NCBI RefSeq assembly: GCF_000419765.1
Contig: NZ_ATTQ01000013.1
Span: 86,504 to 150,503 of the forward strand
Direction of reading: 5' to 3'
DNA length: 64,000 nt
Source of the DNA: Rhizobium mongolense USDA 1844
Lineage (GTDB): Bacteria; Pseudomonadota; Alphaproteobacteria; Rhizobiales; Rhizobiaceae
Within the stretch, counting starts at the first letter, position 1, and every line of letters starts with the position of its first letter. Below, piece after piece: positions 25,837-34,704 of this stretch. Made by a program: the position numbers and the translations under genes. The notes beneath the pieces are model-generated. The model was given only the letters and a program-made list of their open reading frames with translations. It was not told the DNA's origin and made no database searches.

Positions 25837-26130
25837 TCACCGGGGAGGCTGCGCGGATGGTGGACGAAGCGGGAGCACCGTCGCGCTGTCGAGCGCGTCT
25901 TCGATCTCCTTCCCAAGTCCGGCAACCAACTCTTGGTATTCCGCACAACGCTCCTCGCGGTTCGGGTCTTCCGACGCACGCCATTTGGCCAGCTCCATCT
26001 GGGCTTCCGCAAAATCCCGGCAGATCTCGCAGAACACGTCGTCCCGTGATGCAAGTTCTTCGATCGCCTTGGCTCTGATCGGAAACTGCAGCCTGACAGC
26101 GGCCACGCCTTCATCCATCGTCGACTCCAT
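25837..26130 (-). CDS. Small hypothetical protein, first gene of the efflux operon
   Basis: A 97-residue, charged, probably alpha-helical protein (FPIRAKAIEELASRDDVF, CRDFAEAQMELAKWRASEDP) ending in a Pro-rich tail. It has no signal peptide or membrane segment. It lies 77 bases before the HlyD gene in the same direction, and 76 bases downstream of the palindrome at 26206. I do not recognise the family. Confidence 0.55.
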   Translation of the reverse strand: MESTMDEGVAAVRLQFPIRAKAIEELASRDDVFCEICRDFAEAQMELAKWRASEDPNREERCAEYQELVAGLGKEIEDALDSATVLPLRPPSAQPPR

Positions 26131-26205
26131 TTCACGACACTTGAGACCGTGCCGATCGAACGTGCTTCAAGGCTTCATGTTCGTGGATGAACGGGGGTTC
26201 GTGGA

Positions 26206-26224
26206 GTATGTTACTGTATCATAC
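26206..26224. promoter_or_regulatory. 19-base palindrome upstream of the efflux operon, likely operator
   Basis: GTATGTTACTGTATCATAC has 9-base arms around a central T, 8 of 9 pairs matched. It is the same element as at 17944-17962. Half-site-like copies lie at 26386-26394 (GTAACATAC), 30825-30831 (GTATGTT) and 32719-32731. It lies 76 bases before the first gene of the efflux operon and is a good candidate site for a TetR-type repressor. The rest of 26131-26510 shows no gene. Confidence 0.5.
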
Positions 26225-26510
26225 AAGCCGACGACGGCGTCGCCCGATCTTGATGCGGGCCGATTTCTTGCCGAACAGGTCTCGGACTGGCCGACGGCGG
26301 TCCTGCTTGCCGTCAGAGTCAAAGAACGATGGAAGCGCACACACTTGCGACTGATCGCGGTGCCGGGAACCGTCCCGCGGCCGGTGTAACATACCCGATG
26401 CTACGGGTAAGCCCTCTCGTGTTCACATAGCTTTTCCTCGGGCCGGGAGTCGTCCGCTTCTGCATGAAGCGGCAATCTCGGTCATGGCGCAACGACCGCG
26501 AGGAACAGTG

Positions 26511-27824
26511 GTGAGCAGAACGAACAAAGTTGTCGACCGCACTCGCACGAGACTTCATCGCGGTCTGCAAACGATTCTGCTAATCGCCGCGCTGGCGACG
26601 GCCGGAGGGTGCGGCGGCCACCCGAAGAACGTGCTCACCCCCGTTGCCGACAGCGCCCCGAAATCCACCAAGGTTAAGATGCTGGTTACGACCACACGCA
26701 GCCGTTCCACAATTCCGGGTGAGATGTTCACGGGCGAGCGCGCCCTTGCCCCTGCGTTCGCGGACATCACGGTATCCATCCCGCCTGCGAACGTGCGAAA
26801 GGTTGGCGAAGTCGCCTGGCCCCGGCGGCTGCCATCCAATCCGGCGACCGATTTCGCGACCTTGAAGGCCGACGAGATCACACGCGACGAGGCCAAGAAA
26901 TGGCTGAGCGCATCGGTCAGGAAGAGCCCCGACGGCAGCGTCCTGGTCTTCATCCACGGGTTCAACAACCGCTTCGAGGATTCCGTCTACCGCTTCGCCC
27001 AGATCGTCCAGGACTCCGGCGTGCACAGCGCTCCGGTGCTGGTAACATGGCCGTCGCGCGGCAGTCTGCTCGCCTACGGATACGACAGAGAAAGCACGAA
27101 CTACACACGCAACGCACTGGAGACGCTCTTCCAGTACCTCGCGAAGGATCCGGAAGTGAAGGAAGTCTCCATCCTCGCACATTCCATGGGGAACTGGCTG
27201 GCGCTGGAGTCGCTGCGGCAGATGGCGATCCGCAACGGCCGGCTCCCCGCCAAGTTCGAAAACGTGATGCTGGCCTCGCCCGACGTGGACGTCGATGTCT
27301 TTCGCCAGCAGATCGTCGACATGGGCAAGCAGCATCCGAAGTTCACATTGTTCGTCTCGCGCGACGACCGTGCGCTTGCGGTCTCCCGCAGGGTGTGGGG
27401 CGATGTCGCGAGACTCGGCGCCATCGACCCCGAGCAGTCCCCTTTCAAGAAGGAACTGGCCGACAGCCAGATCACGGTGATCGACCTCACCAAGGTCAAG
27501 GCGGGGGACCGTCTCAACCACGGCAAGTTTGCGGAATCCCCCGAGGTCGTTCAACTTATCGGAGCGCGCATCTCCGACGGGCAAACGCTGACCGACAGCA
27601 AGGTTGGTCTCGGAGACAAGATCCTTGCAGCAACGACGAGCACCGCCGCCGCGGCCGGCAGCGCGGCGGGGCTGATACTGGCCGCTCCGGTCGCAGTCGT
27701 CGATGTGGACACAAGAGACAACTACGCAAGCCAGGTGAGCGGCCTCACGGGTCCGACAGGACCCAAGCGAAAGCCGGCAGCCTGCAGGAGCGGCTTGCGC
27801 TCGCAGGAGGCGTGCGCGCGCTAG
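26511..27824 (+). CDS. DUF900-type alpha/beta hydrolase lipoprotein (intact copy)
   Basis: A 437-residue protein. I use the GTG at 26511 because GAGGAAC precedes it. The signal (TILLIAALATAGGCGG) ends in a lipobox-like AGGC, so the mature enzyme is probably lipid-anchored. The DUF900 domain shows the oxyanion strand VLVFIHGFNNRFEDSVYRF, VTWPSRGSLLAYGYDRES and the nucleophile elbow LAHSMGNWLAL; DVFRQQ and SRDDRAL lie in the region of the acid and His. The substrate is unknown. Two broken paralogues lie at 3449-4000 and 6077-6754. The MscS gene follows 45 bases later. Confidence 0.82.
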   Translation: MSRTNKVVDRTRTRLHRGLQTILLIAALATAGGCGGHPKNVLTPVADSAPKSTKVKMLVTTTRSRSTIPGEMFTGERALAPAFADITVSIPPANVRKVGEVAWPRRLPSNPATDFATLKADEITRDEAKKWLSASVRKSPDGSVLVFIHGFNNRFEDSVYRFAQIVQDSGVHSAPVLVTWPSRGSLLAYGYDRESTNYTRNALETLFQYLAKDPEVKEVSILAHSMGNWLALESLRQMAIRNGRLPAKFENVMLASPDVDVDVFRQQIVDMGKQHPKFTLFVSRDDRALAVSRRVWGDVARLGAIDPEQSPFKKELADSQITVIDLTKVKAGDRLNHGKFAESPEVVQLIGARISDGQTLTDSKVGLGDKILAATTSTAAAAGSAAGLILAAPVAVVDVDTRDNYASQVSGLTGPTGPKRKPAACRSGLRSQEACAR

Positions 27825-27869
27825 TTGTCGGCGGCGCGTGCATCTTCTTCATTCAGATCGAGGTCTACA

Positions 27870-30041
27870 ATGGACGTACTTTTGAAATTCGCCTCGCTTC
27901 GAACGCTTCTCTCTGCGGCGGCGCTCACGGTTGCTCTTGTGACAGGTGTTTCCCCCGCCGCGGCACAGACCGAGGCGACCGCACAGCCACGGCCCGAAAG
28001 CGTTCAGCGGTTCATTGGAATGTTCTCCGATCCGGACGTTCAGACCTTCCTGCAGCAGCAGGCTGCAGCGGCCAAGGCCGCAGCCGAGCCTGCCGCGGAG
28101 AGCGCGGGGACCGGCGTTTCATTCTCCGAGTTCTCAACACGTTTTCGCGCTCATGCTGCCAGTCTTCTCGGTGCCGTGCAAACCTTTCCTTCTGAGAGCA
28201 TGCGCGGGGCGACCGTTCTCGAACGCGAGGTTCAGGCGAGCGGCGGCACGCGGCCCATCTTTCTGGTAGCGGCCTTCGTTGCCGTGGGGCTGGCCGCACA
28301 ATGGCTTTTCTGGTGGGTCAGCGCCGGATGGCGTCAATGGATGGCGCGCGCACCCTTTGCCACCGTTTCGGAGAGAGTAGTCGCGGTAAGCGCAAGATTG
28401 CTGTGGGCCGTGTGCTACGTTCTCTCGTTCGGCCTCGGCAGTATCGGCTTCTTCCTTCTTTTCGAGTGGCCCCCGCTCGTCCGGGAAATCGTCGTCGGTT
28501 ATCTGTTTGCCGTCGTGGTCTTCCGCCTCGCGAGCGTCCTCTTCGACGTGCTTCTGGCTCCTCGCGTCGCGACAGACCTCTCACCGGAGCGATATCGGGT
28601 CGTGCCAGTCACGGACGAGGCCGCCGTTCACTGGGCAAAACGTCTGGGCTATCTCGTGGGGTGGTATGCCTTTGGCTGGGTGACGATACGGCTGCTTGGA
28701 ACGCTCGGCTTCTCTGTTCCTGCGCGGCAACTCGTTGCCTATTCGCTTGGCCTGGTGCTACTCGTTATCGGCATCGAAGCTGTCTGGCGACGCCCTTCCG
28801 GGCTCTCCCAAATGGCACCGCCCAGTCGACTCGGTCTGCGCGCGAGGAACTGGCTTTGGACCGCCTACTTCATCGGAGTCTGGCTCCTGTGGGTGGTCGG
28901 GGCGATGAAGCTATTCTGGATTGCCCTGGTCTGCGCTGGCCTGCCTGGTGCGATCGCGCTCACTAAGGCCGCCGTCAACAACCTCCTGCGGTCCTCTGCC
29001 GTTGAAGAGGATGGCGACAAGAAAAGCACGGTCGTCTCGGTGATCATCGAGCGCGGCATCCGGGCGGGCTTGATCGTCGGCGCGATCGTTCTCCTCGCGG
29101 ACGTTCTGGAGATCGAGCTTACGCGAATGACGATGCAGGATTCTCCTGCATTGCGCCTCGTGCGTGGAATATTGAGCGCCGGCATTATCCTCCTGGTCGT
29201 CGACCTCGCCTGGAACGTCGTGAAGGTGCTCATCGATCGCAAGCTCGGAGACACGCAAACAGTCCTCGAAGTCGGCAGCGAGCAGGAACGTCGCCGCACG
29301 CGCATGAGGACCTTGCTGCCCATCCTGCGCAACTTCCTGATGATCCTGTTCGTCGCGATTGCCATCATGATGGCGTTGTCGTCGCTCGGGGTAGAGATCG
29401 GACCACTGATCGCCGGAGCCGGCGTCATTGGCGTCGCGATCGGCTTCGGCGCGCAGACGGTGGTGAAGGACATCATCAGCGGCATGTTCTACCTGCTCGA
29501 CGACGCCTTCCGGGTCGGAGAATATATACAGAGCGGCAGCTACAAGGGCACCGTCGAGTCCTTCAGCTTACGGTCCGTCAAGCTCAGACATCATCGCGGT
29601 GCAGTCTACATCGTCCCCTTCAGCGAACTCGGGGCCATCCAGAACATGAGCCGCGACTGGGTAATCGAGAAGATGACGATTACCGTGACCTACGACGCCG
29701 ACATTGAGAAGGCCCGCAAGATCATCAAGAAGATCGGGCTGGAGCTGTTCGAAGACCCCGAGTTCAAGGCGACCACGATCGAGCCACTGAAGATGCAGGG
29801 TATCGACAGCCTCGGGGACTCCGGCCTTCTTCTGCGAATGAAGGTCATGACGCTTCCCGGAGAGCAGTTCACGCTGAAGCGCCGCGCTCTGCGGATGATC
29901 CATCAGTCATTCAACGAGAACGGGATCAAGATCGCCGTGCCGACCGTGCAGGTCTCGGGCGGAAAGGACGACGACATTGGCGCGGCGGCGCAGCAGGCGC
30001 TTGCGAAACACAACGCTGCAAACGCCGCTGGAACGGCCTGA
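27870..30041 (+). CDS. MscS-family mechanosensitive channel with signal peptide and extended N-terminus
   Basis: A 723-residue channel of the large YbiO-like type. A signal peptide (LLSAAALTVALVTGVSPAAAQ) precedes a Gln/Ala-rich periplasmic domain and about ten membrane helices. The MscS core begins near residue 485: the pore helix is IGPLIAGAGVIGVAIGFGAQ, followed by VVKDIISGMFYLLDDAFRVG and the beta domain (VESFSLRSVKLRHHRGAVYI). It releases solutes on hypo-osmotic shock. The ATG at 27870 gives the signal peptide. The gene follows the lipoprotein hydrolase by 45 bases and precedes MarC. Confidence 0.9.
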   Translation: MDVLLKFASLRTLLSAAALTVALVTGVSPAAAQTEATAQPRPESVQRFIGMFSDPDVQTFLQQQAAAAKAAAEPAAESAGTGVSFSEFSTRFRAHAASLLGAVQTFPSESMRGATVLEREVQASGGTRPIFLVAAFVAVGLAAQWLFWWVSAGWRQWMARAPFATVSERVVAVSARLLWAVCYVLSFGLGSIGFFLLFEWPPLVREIVVGYLFAVVVFRLASVLFDVLLAPRVATDLSPERYRVVPVTDEAAVHWAKRLGYLVGWYAFGWVTIRLLGTLGFSVPARQLVAYSLGLVLLVIGIEAVWRRPSGLSQMAPPSRLGLRARNWLWTAYFIGVWLLWVVGAMKLFWIALVCAGLPGAIALTKAAVNNLLRSSAVEEDGDKKSTVVSVIIERGIRAGLIVGAIVLLADVLEIELTRMTMQDSPALRLVRGILSAGIILLVVDLAWNVVKVLIDRKLGDTQTVLEVGSEQERRRTRMRTLLPILRNFLMILFVAIAIMMALSSLGVEIGPLIAGAGVIGVAIGFGAQTVVKDIISGMFYLLDDAFRVGEYIQSGSYKGTVESFSLRSVKLRHHRGAVYIVPFSELGAIQNMSRDWVIEKMTITVTYDADIEKARKIIKKIGLELFEDPEFKATTIEPLKMQGIDSLGDSGLLLRMKVMTLPGEQFTLKRRALRMIHQSFNENGIKIAVPTVQVSGGKDDDIGAAAQQALAKHNAANAAGTA

Positions 30042-30105
30042 GCGAGCGGCCACAGCAGGCGCCTTGAACAGAATTCGATCCTTCGAGTATTGAGAGGAGA
30101 CTTCA

Positions 30106-30753
30106 ATGGATTTCACAGTTATCGACGCTACGCTTGTCGGAAAGCTTCTGCTCCTGCTCCTGATCGGCATGGGGCCGAAGATCGCGCTGGTTCCCTTCCT
30201 CGAAAAGACCCACGCGTTCGACGCAGAAACCAAGGCGCGCATCGGTCGCCAGATGGTTCTGACCGCATTGGTCACGGCTCTCATTCTGTTCGCCACCGGC
30301 GCTCTTCTGATGCGCCTTCTCCACATCACGGGTGGCGCCGTGGCCGTGGCCGGTGGGATCATCCTGGCGCTTATCGCGATCAAGATGGCGTCCGGGCCGA
30401 CGGAAGCGCCGCATGACGAAATTGCGGTGCCGGCCGATCCCGACAAGCTCGCCGTGTTTCCGCTCGCGGTTCCCTACCTGCTCAATCCGGTCGGCATCAC
30501 CGTCATCATCCTCGCCTCGGGTGAAGTCGTCTCGATCGTCAGCGCGGCGCTCGTCGCCGGACTGATCCTGGTCGTCGGTGCGTTCGACTATCTGGTGTTC
30601 ACGAACATCGACAAGCTCGCCAAGCGGATGAAACCAGCCAGCATGGTCGTCTCGGAGGTCGTCTTCGGCATCCTGCTGACCGCGGTGGCAATACAGTTGA
30701 TCGTAAGCGGGCTTGGCAACCTAGGGATCATCACGGCGAACGCCGGGCACTGA
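30106..30753 (+). CDS. MarC family membrane protein
   Basis: A 215-residue integral membrane protein with six hydrophobic stretches, including LLLLLLIGMGPKIALVPFLE at the start and VSEVVFGILLTAVAIQLIVS near the end, the usual MarC pattern (G-P at the first helix, the FPLAVPYLLNPVGIT loop, and a final L-x-x-x-A-x-Q-x-x-x-x-G helix). Its transport function is not established. GAGAGGAGA is an excellent ribosome site. It lies 64 bases after the MscS gene. Confidence 0.85.
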   Translation: MDFTVIDATLVGKLLLLLLIGMGPKIALVPFLEKTHAFDAETKARIGRQMVLTALVTALILFATGALLMRLLHITGGAVAVAGGIILALIAIKMASGPTEAPHDEIAVPADPDKLAVFPLAVPYLLNPVGITVIILASGEVVSIVSAALVAGLILVVGAFDYLVFTNIDKLAKRMKPASMVVSEVVFGILLTAVAIQLIVSGLGNLGIITANAGH

Positions 30754-30883
30754 TGGCGGCGCTCGGCAGCCATTTCATCGGTCGCAATCGCGCCGGAGCA
30801 TCGTGGACGAGGACACGTTCCGGGTGTATGTTCTTTTTCCCGCACAGGCTTCACATGCCAGCTCTGGGGGATTGGGAGCGGCG

Positions 30884-32698
30884 ATGCTGACGGCGTCGAT
30901 GGAGGGGACCGTGACAGCAGCAAGGACGAACGACTTGCCATCCGTCGACGAAATCCGAACGCAGCTCGAGCGCATTGTTTCGAGTCCGGAGTTTCCCGGC
31001 GTTGGACGGGCCGCGGCGTTCCTGCGATATGTCGTCGAGGAAGCCCTCGCCGGACGAGGCAGCCGTATCAAGGGCTATTCGATCGCCATCGAGGTGTTCG
31101 GGCGCAATGAGACGTTCACTCAGGAGGACCCCGTCGTCCGCATCGAAGCGGGGCGTCTGCGCAGATCGCTCGAGCGCTACTATCTGGTCGGCGGCAGGAA
31201 CGATCCCGTCAGGATCGATGTGCCCAAGGGCGGATACGTGCCGTCGTTTTCGTGGAATACCGCGCCTGCGGAGCACATCGAGACCGTGCCCGATCCCACT
31301 TCGCCTCCTCGTTCGAGCGAGCCGTGGTGGCGGGCCAGGCGCGCCGTACTTGCATACGTTGGCGCGGCACTGGCCGCCTCCGGTTACTTGGCTGCCGTCG
31401 GCCTTGCCTCGTATGCCCCGCCACGGCCCTCTGGCGAAACATTTCCGGATCGCCCGACGCTTGTCGTCGCGCCATTCGCCAATCTCGGCGACGGATCCGA
31501 GGCACAGCTCTACACCATCGGACTCACCGAAGAGCTGCTGACGGCACTTCCTCGTTTCAAGGAGATCAAGGTCTTCGGCCGTGAGACGTCGAAGTCGCTT
31601 CCCTCGGACGTCGATGCCTCAAGGGTCCGGGACGAACTCGGCGCACGATATCTTCTGGCCGGCGGCGTCCGGGCGTCGAACGACCGCCTCCGGGTCACGG
31701 CGCGCCTTCTCGACACGTCGGACAACGAGATCGTCTGGTCGCAGGATTACGACAACGATCTTGGATCGGGCGACCTCTTCGCCATCCAGACGGACGTCGC
31801 ACGCAGGGTCGCTACGACGATCGCGCAGCCCTACGGAGTGATGGCGCAGCTCGATGCGGCCAATCCGTCGCCTGACGATCCAGGCACCTACGAATGCACC
31901 TTACGCTTCTATGCGTACCGGTCGGAACTGAGCACCGAGGCACATGCGGACGTCCGGCACTGCCTCGAAACCGCCGTCGCGCGCTACCCGACCTATGCGA
32001 CCTCGTGGGCGATGCTGTCGATCATCTACCTTGACGAGGACCGCTTCAGGTTCAACTCCGAGCGCGGGTCGGAGGCACCGATGCAGCGCGCGCTTAGAGC
32101 GGCCAGGCGCGCGACACAGCTCGATGCGACCAACACGCGGGCTCTTCAAGCGCTGATGATGGCGCTTTTCTTCAACAGAGAGCTGGCGGAGGCAATGCGG
32201 ATCGGCGAACAGGCGCTCGCCACGAACCCGAACGACACCGAGCTCATGGGCGAGTTCGGCACGCGACTGGCGATGGGCGGACAGTGGGAACGGGGAGCCG
32301 CCCTGCTCGACCGGGCGATCGCTCTCAATCCGGGCGGGGGCGGCTACTATCACGGCACGCGCGCTCTCGCCGCCTACATGCTTCGCGACTACCCAACCGC
32401 GGTCAGCGAGATCGAGCGGGCCGACCTGCAGAAGTTTCCGCTTTATCATGCGGTCGCCGCGGTCATCTACGCCGAGGTCGGCATGATGGACGACGCCCGG
32501 CGCGAGGGCGAGGCGTTCGTGCGGATGCGACCGGACTTCCTGCCGAACATCGTGGCGGAACTCGAGATGCGTAATCTCCAGCCGGCCGACACCGCCCGTC
32601 TTATCGCAGGATTGCGCAAGGCAAGCATGCCGATCCCGCAAGATGTCGCGGACACGGGTGCAGGCGTTGGCATAACCTCGGATCTGCAGCCTCGCTGA
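30884..32698 (+). CDS. Membrane-anchored TolB/FlgO-type and TPR protein
   Basis: A 604-residue protein of a family often annotated as adenylate cyclase-like, although no cyclase domain is present. Residues 20-125 form the N-terminal domain (LERIVSSPEFPGVGRAAAFL, VRIEAGRLRRSLERYY, IDVPKGGYVPSF). One helix (VLAYVGAALAASGYLAAVGL) anchors it. A TolB-N/FlgO-like domain follows (LVVAPFANLGDG, GLTEELLTALPRFKEIKVFG, YLLAGGVR), then TPR units (AMLSIIYLDEDRF, ALQALMMALFFNRELAEAM). The role is probably protein assembly or signalling. ATG 30884 has GGGAG; GTG 30911 behind GGAGGGG is an alternative. Confidence 0.72.
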   Translation: MLTASMEGTVTAARTNDLPSVDEIRTQLERIVSSPEFPGVGRAAAFLRYVVEEALAGRGSRIKGYSIAIEVFGRNETFTQEDPVVRIEAGRLRRSLERYYLVGGRNDPVRIDVPKGGYVPSFSWNTAPAEHIETVPDPTSPPRSSEPWWRARRAVLAYVGAALAASGYLAAVGLASYAPPRPSGETFPDRPTLVVAPFANLGDGSEAQLYTIGLTEELLTALPRFKEIKVFGRETSKSLPSDVDASRVRDELGARYLLAGGVRASNDRLRVTARLLDTSDNEIVWSQDYDNDLGSGDLFAIQTDVARRVATTIAQPYGVMAQLDAANPSPDDPGTYECTLRFYAYRSELSTEAHADVRHCLETAVARYPTYATSWAMLSIIYLDEDRFRFNSERGSEAPMQRALRAARRATQLDATNTRALQALMMALFFNRELAEAMRIGEQALATNPNDTELMGEFGTRLAMGGQWERGAALLDRAIALNPGGGGYYHGTRALAAYMLRDYPTAVSEIERADLQKFPLYHAVAAVIYAEVGMMDDARREGEAFVRMRPDFLPNIVAELEMRNLQPADTARLIAGLRKASMPIPQDVADTGAGVGITSDLQPR

Positions 32699-32872
32699 GG
32701 CGGACGGTACCTCCGGCATACTGCAACATACCCGATTCTGCGCGCGCGCCCGCGTCATCCGTCCCCTCCAAAGCACGGCCATCAGCCGCGAGCTACACCA
32801 CTCATCGGAACATCATCCAATCGAAAGGCGGTCGAGAGGGCGCGGCCGTCGTTCACGTGGGAGAAAACCGCG

Positions 32873-32992
32873 ATGGCACAACCGCAAGCGTCGGCATCGA
32901 GCGTCGACGAACTGGACGTCTCGCGAAGGAACTTTGGCAGTTCGAGGTTTACTTCCGCTATAAGATACCTCGATCCAGCTAATCGTCGATGA
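32873..32992 (+). CDS. 39-residue ORF ending at a terminator
   Basis: A short open frame behind GGGAGA whose stop TGA touches the terminator stem at 32992. The product is polar and contains DVSRRNFG, which resembles a twin-arginine motif, but no hydrophobic signal follows, so it could be a clipped TAT-protein N-terminus. Function unknown; it may be a small gene or a relic. The rest of 32699-33404 shows no gene. Confidence 0.3.
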   Translation: MAQPQASASSVDELDVSRRNFGSSRFTSAIRYLDPANRR

Positions 32993-33031
32993 GAACAGGC
33001 GCCTTCGCGAGGAATGCGCCCGTTCTTTTTT
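32992..33031 (+). terminator. Rho-independent terminator
   Basis: Stem AGAACAGGCGC pairs with GCGCCCGTTCT (10 of 11 positions) around a 13-base loop and is followed by TTTTT. It can end the 32873 ORF or the longer plus-strand run from 27870. Confidence 0.75.
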
Positions 33032-33404
33032 ATCGGAAATCTGACCGTTTTTCTGAATCCGCGTTTACGGTTACCAGACTATAAGGAATCCGCGATCATA
33101 GTGGTCCCGATCGATGATTATCGTGGTTTGGAAGCCGGATTTACGTTTGAAAACAATGGATCAGAATCCGCGCTTATGTGGCGATGCAGACAAACTGCGA
33201 ACACCTGGCCAAAAATTTTTTGCTGCCTGTGACGGCGTGATGGATCGTGGCCTTGCTTGCGATAATTCTCACCTGCCTATCCCCGACCTCGACCTGATCG
33301 ACGACGGACTGAATGTAGGCCTTCGATTCTGCTCACCGATCCATTGGGTCTTACTCCTTTTTGGTCGATTGCCGGTATACCGCCCCGTTCTGCTACAAAC
33401 GTGC

Positions 33405-33707
33405 ATGCGTGGGCTCGTCATTATTCACGTCGTCCTTTTGATTGTTTTCGGCAGTGTGATGCCCGTACAGGCGCAGCTGAGCGGGGATGACCTGCTCCGG
33501 CTTGGCATCCAGATTCTCAATGGCGCGAACGGCGCTGGGCAGCAGCCTGTTCCCAGAGGCGGGCCGCGCGCGCCGCCCGCCAATTCCACCCAACCTCAAG
33601 CGCCGGCCCGAGACTTGGCAGCCGAGCTTGAAGCCATCGCGATGATCGGTGCACCTCTCAATGAGAGCGAAAAGAGACGTCGCGAAGAGGCGCTGAGATT
33701 GGCATAA
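33405..33707 (+). CDS. Small secreted hypothetical protein
   Basis: A 100-residue product with a signal peptide (LVIIHVVLLIVFGSVMPVQA). The mature part starts QLSGDDLLRLGIQILNG, continues with a Pro/Gln-rich linker and ends in a charged helix (LNESEKRRREEALRLA). It may be the shortened N-terminal half of a longer periplasmic protein, since a linker plus helix often leads into a peptidoglycan-binding domain. The family is not recognised. Confidence 0.5.
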   Translation: MRGLVIIHVVLLIVFGSVMPVQAQLSGDDLLRLGIQILNGANGAGQQPVPRGGPRAPPANSTQPQAPARDLAAELEAIAMIGAPLNESEKRRREEALRLA

Positions 33708-33783
33708 GAGCCTGGACCTCATCGAACAAAGTAAAACTCCACCGTTGACGGCCTGGGGACATCGATACCCTGAGGCCAGCCGT

Positions 33784-34227
33784 TTAAGGTTTGAGATCGA
33801 GCAGAGCGCGACCGCTTCCATCCATGGCGAATGGCACGGATGCATGTTGGTGGGACACCATCCAGCGGCCATCGCGCTTCACCAGCCCAAGGGTTTGACG
33901 AAACCAAAGATCGACCTCGGTGCCGTCAGTTTTAGTTCCCGTCATGCGCGTCAGACCACTCCAGAAAGCAACGTCTCCGCCGACCGTTAGCTTGGCATCG
34001 CAAACATCGCCACCTATCGGACCTTCCCAGGTATTGAACCACGCCCGCAGGCCTGCCTCGTCCTTGCCGTGATAGACGAGCGGCGGTGCTAGCGAAAACT
34101 CGACAGAATCCTCGGTTTCGTGGGAAAGTGCGCCCTTGGCATCTTTTTCGCCAAGCGCGGAAGCGCGCAGCGTTAGCATGGCGATAATCGCCTCTTCATC
34201 GATATTGACTTTGGTTTCGTTGCTCAT
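33784..34227 (-). CDS. SnoaL-like / ketosteroid isomerase-like protein
   Basis: A 147-residue protein of the NTF2-like fold. Seen features are the opening helix (EEAIIAMLTLRASALGEKDA), the LAPPLVYHGKDEAGLRAWFN segment with its typical Trp, and the closing strands RQTLGLVKRDGRWMVSHQHA. Such proteins are small enzymes or binding proteins of unspecified substrate. AGGAGA precedes the ATG at 34227; an in-frame extension upstream is not needed. A dnaE2 relic lies just upstream. Confidence 0.8.
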   Translation of the reverse strand: MSNETKVNIDEEAIIAMLTLRASALGEKDAKGALSHETEDSVEFSLAPPLVYHGKDEAGLRAWFNTWEGPIGGDVCDAKLTVGGDVAFWSGLTRMTGTKTDGTEVDLWFRQTLGLVKRDGRWMVSHQHASVPFAMDGSGRALLDLKP

Positions 34228-34293
34228 TGGCCGTTCTCCTGTGCTGTTCAGAGGACGAACGGGGGAACGACAATCCGACACCGACACACGAAG

Positions 34294-34600
34294 CTAGTGA
34301 AAATTTCGCGCCTTCACCTTCAAGGTGTCGATATGGAGATCCGGGATGAAGATGTCCCGCGGCTGAATCGCAGGCTTCGGCTTGTCGCTTGGGTCCGGGC
34401 CGCCGCCATGCGCAAACTCGTCTCCCGTGCCCGTCGGCAGCTTGAACTCCGTGTCGCGGTCGGCAAGCCCTGACAGGTCCGACAGATCGAAGACCTGCTG
34501 GGCAACGAGGTGGACTACGTCGCCTTCTCGCTGGATGTTCCCATTGATCGCCATCATCGACGATCCGAGGACCACGCGGTGTGGCACATCGACGTCCGCG
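34294..34600 (-). pseudogene. C-terminal remnant of error-prone DNA polymerase DnaE2 (ImuC)
   Basis: The minus strand encodes the OB-fold tail of DnaE2: RVVLGSSMMAINGNIQREG, VVHLVAQQVFDLSDLSGLAD, FKLPTGTGDEFAHGGGPDP and PDLHIDTLKVKARNFH with the native stop. DnaE2 is about 1,100 residues and works with ImuA and ImuB in SOS mutagenesis; roughly the last 90 residues remain and no imuA/imuB is present. A shorter copy of the same end lies at 17357. Confidence 0.8.
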
Positions 34601-34704
34601 AGGCGGTAGTGCCTTCGCGGACCGCCGATTGGTCACGTTGAGTGAGTTAGCCAGAATGCCAAACGAGCGTCAAAGCTGCGTGGGGGTGGGTGTCGATTTG
34701 GAAG

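Noticed and set aside
26580..27584. 334-codon minus-strand frame opposite the hydrolase
   Set aside because: Shadow; the plus strand has the serine elbow and lipoprotein signal.
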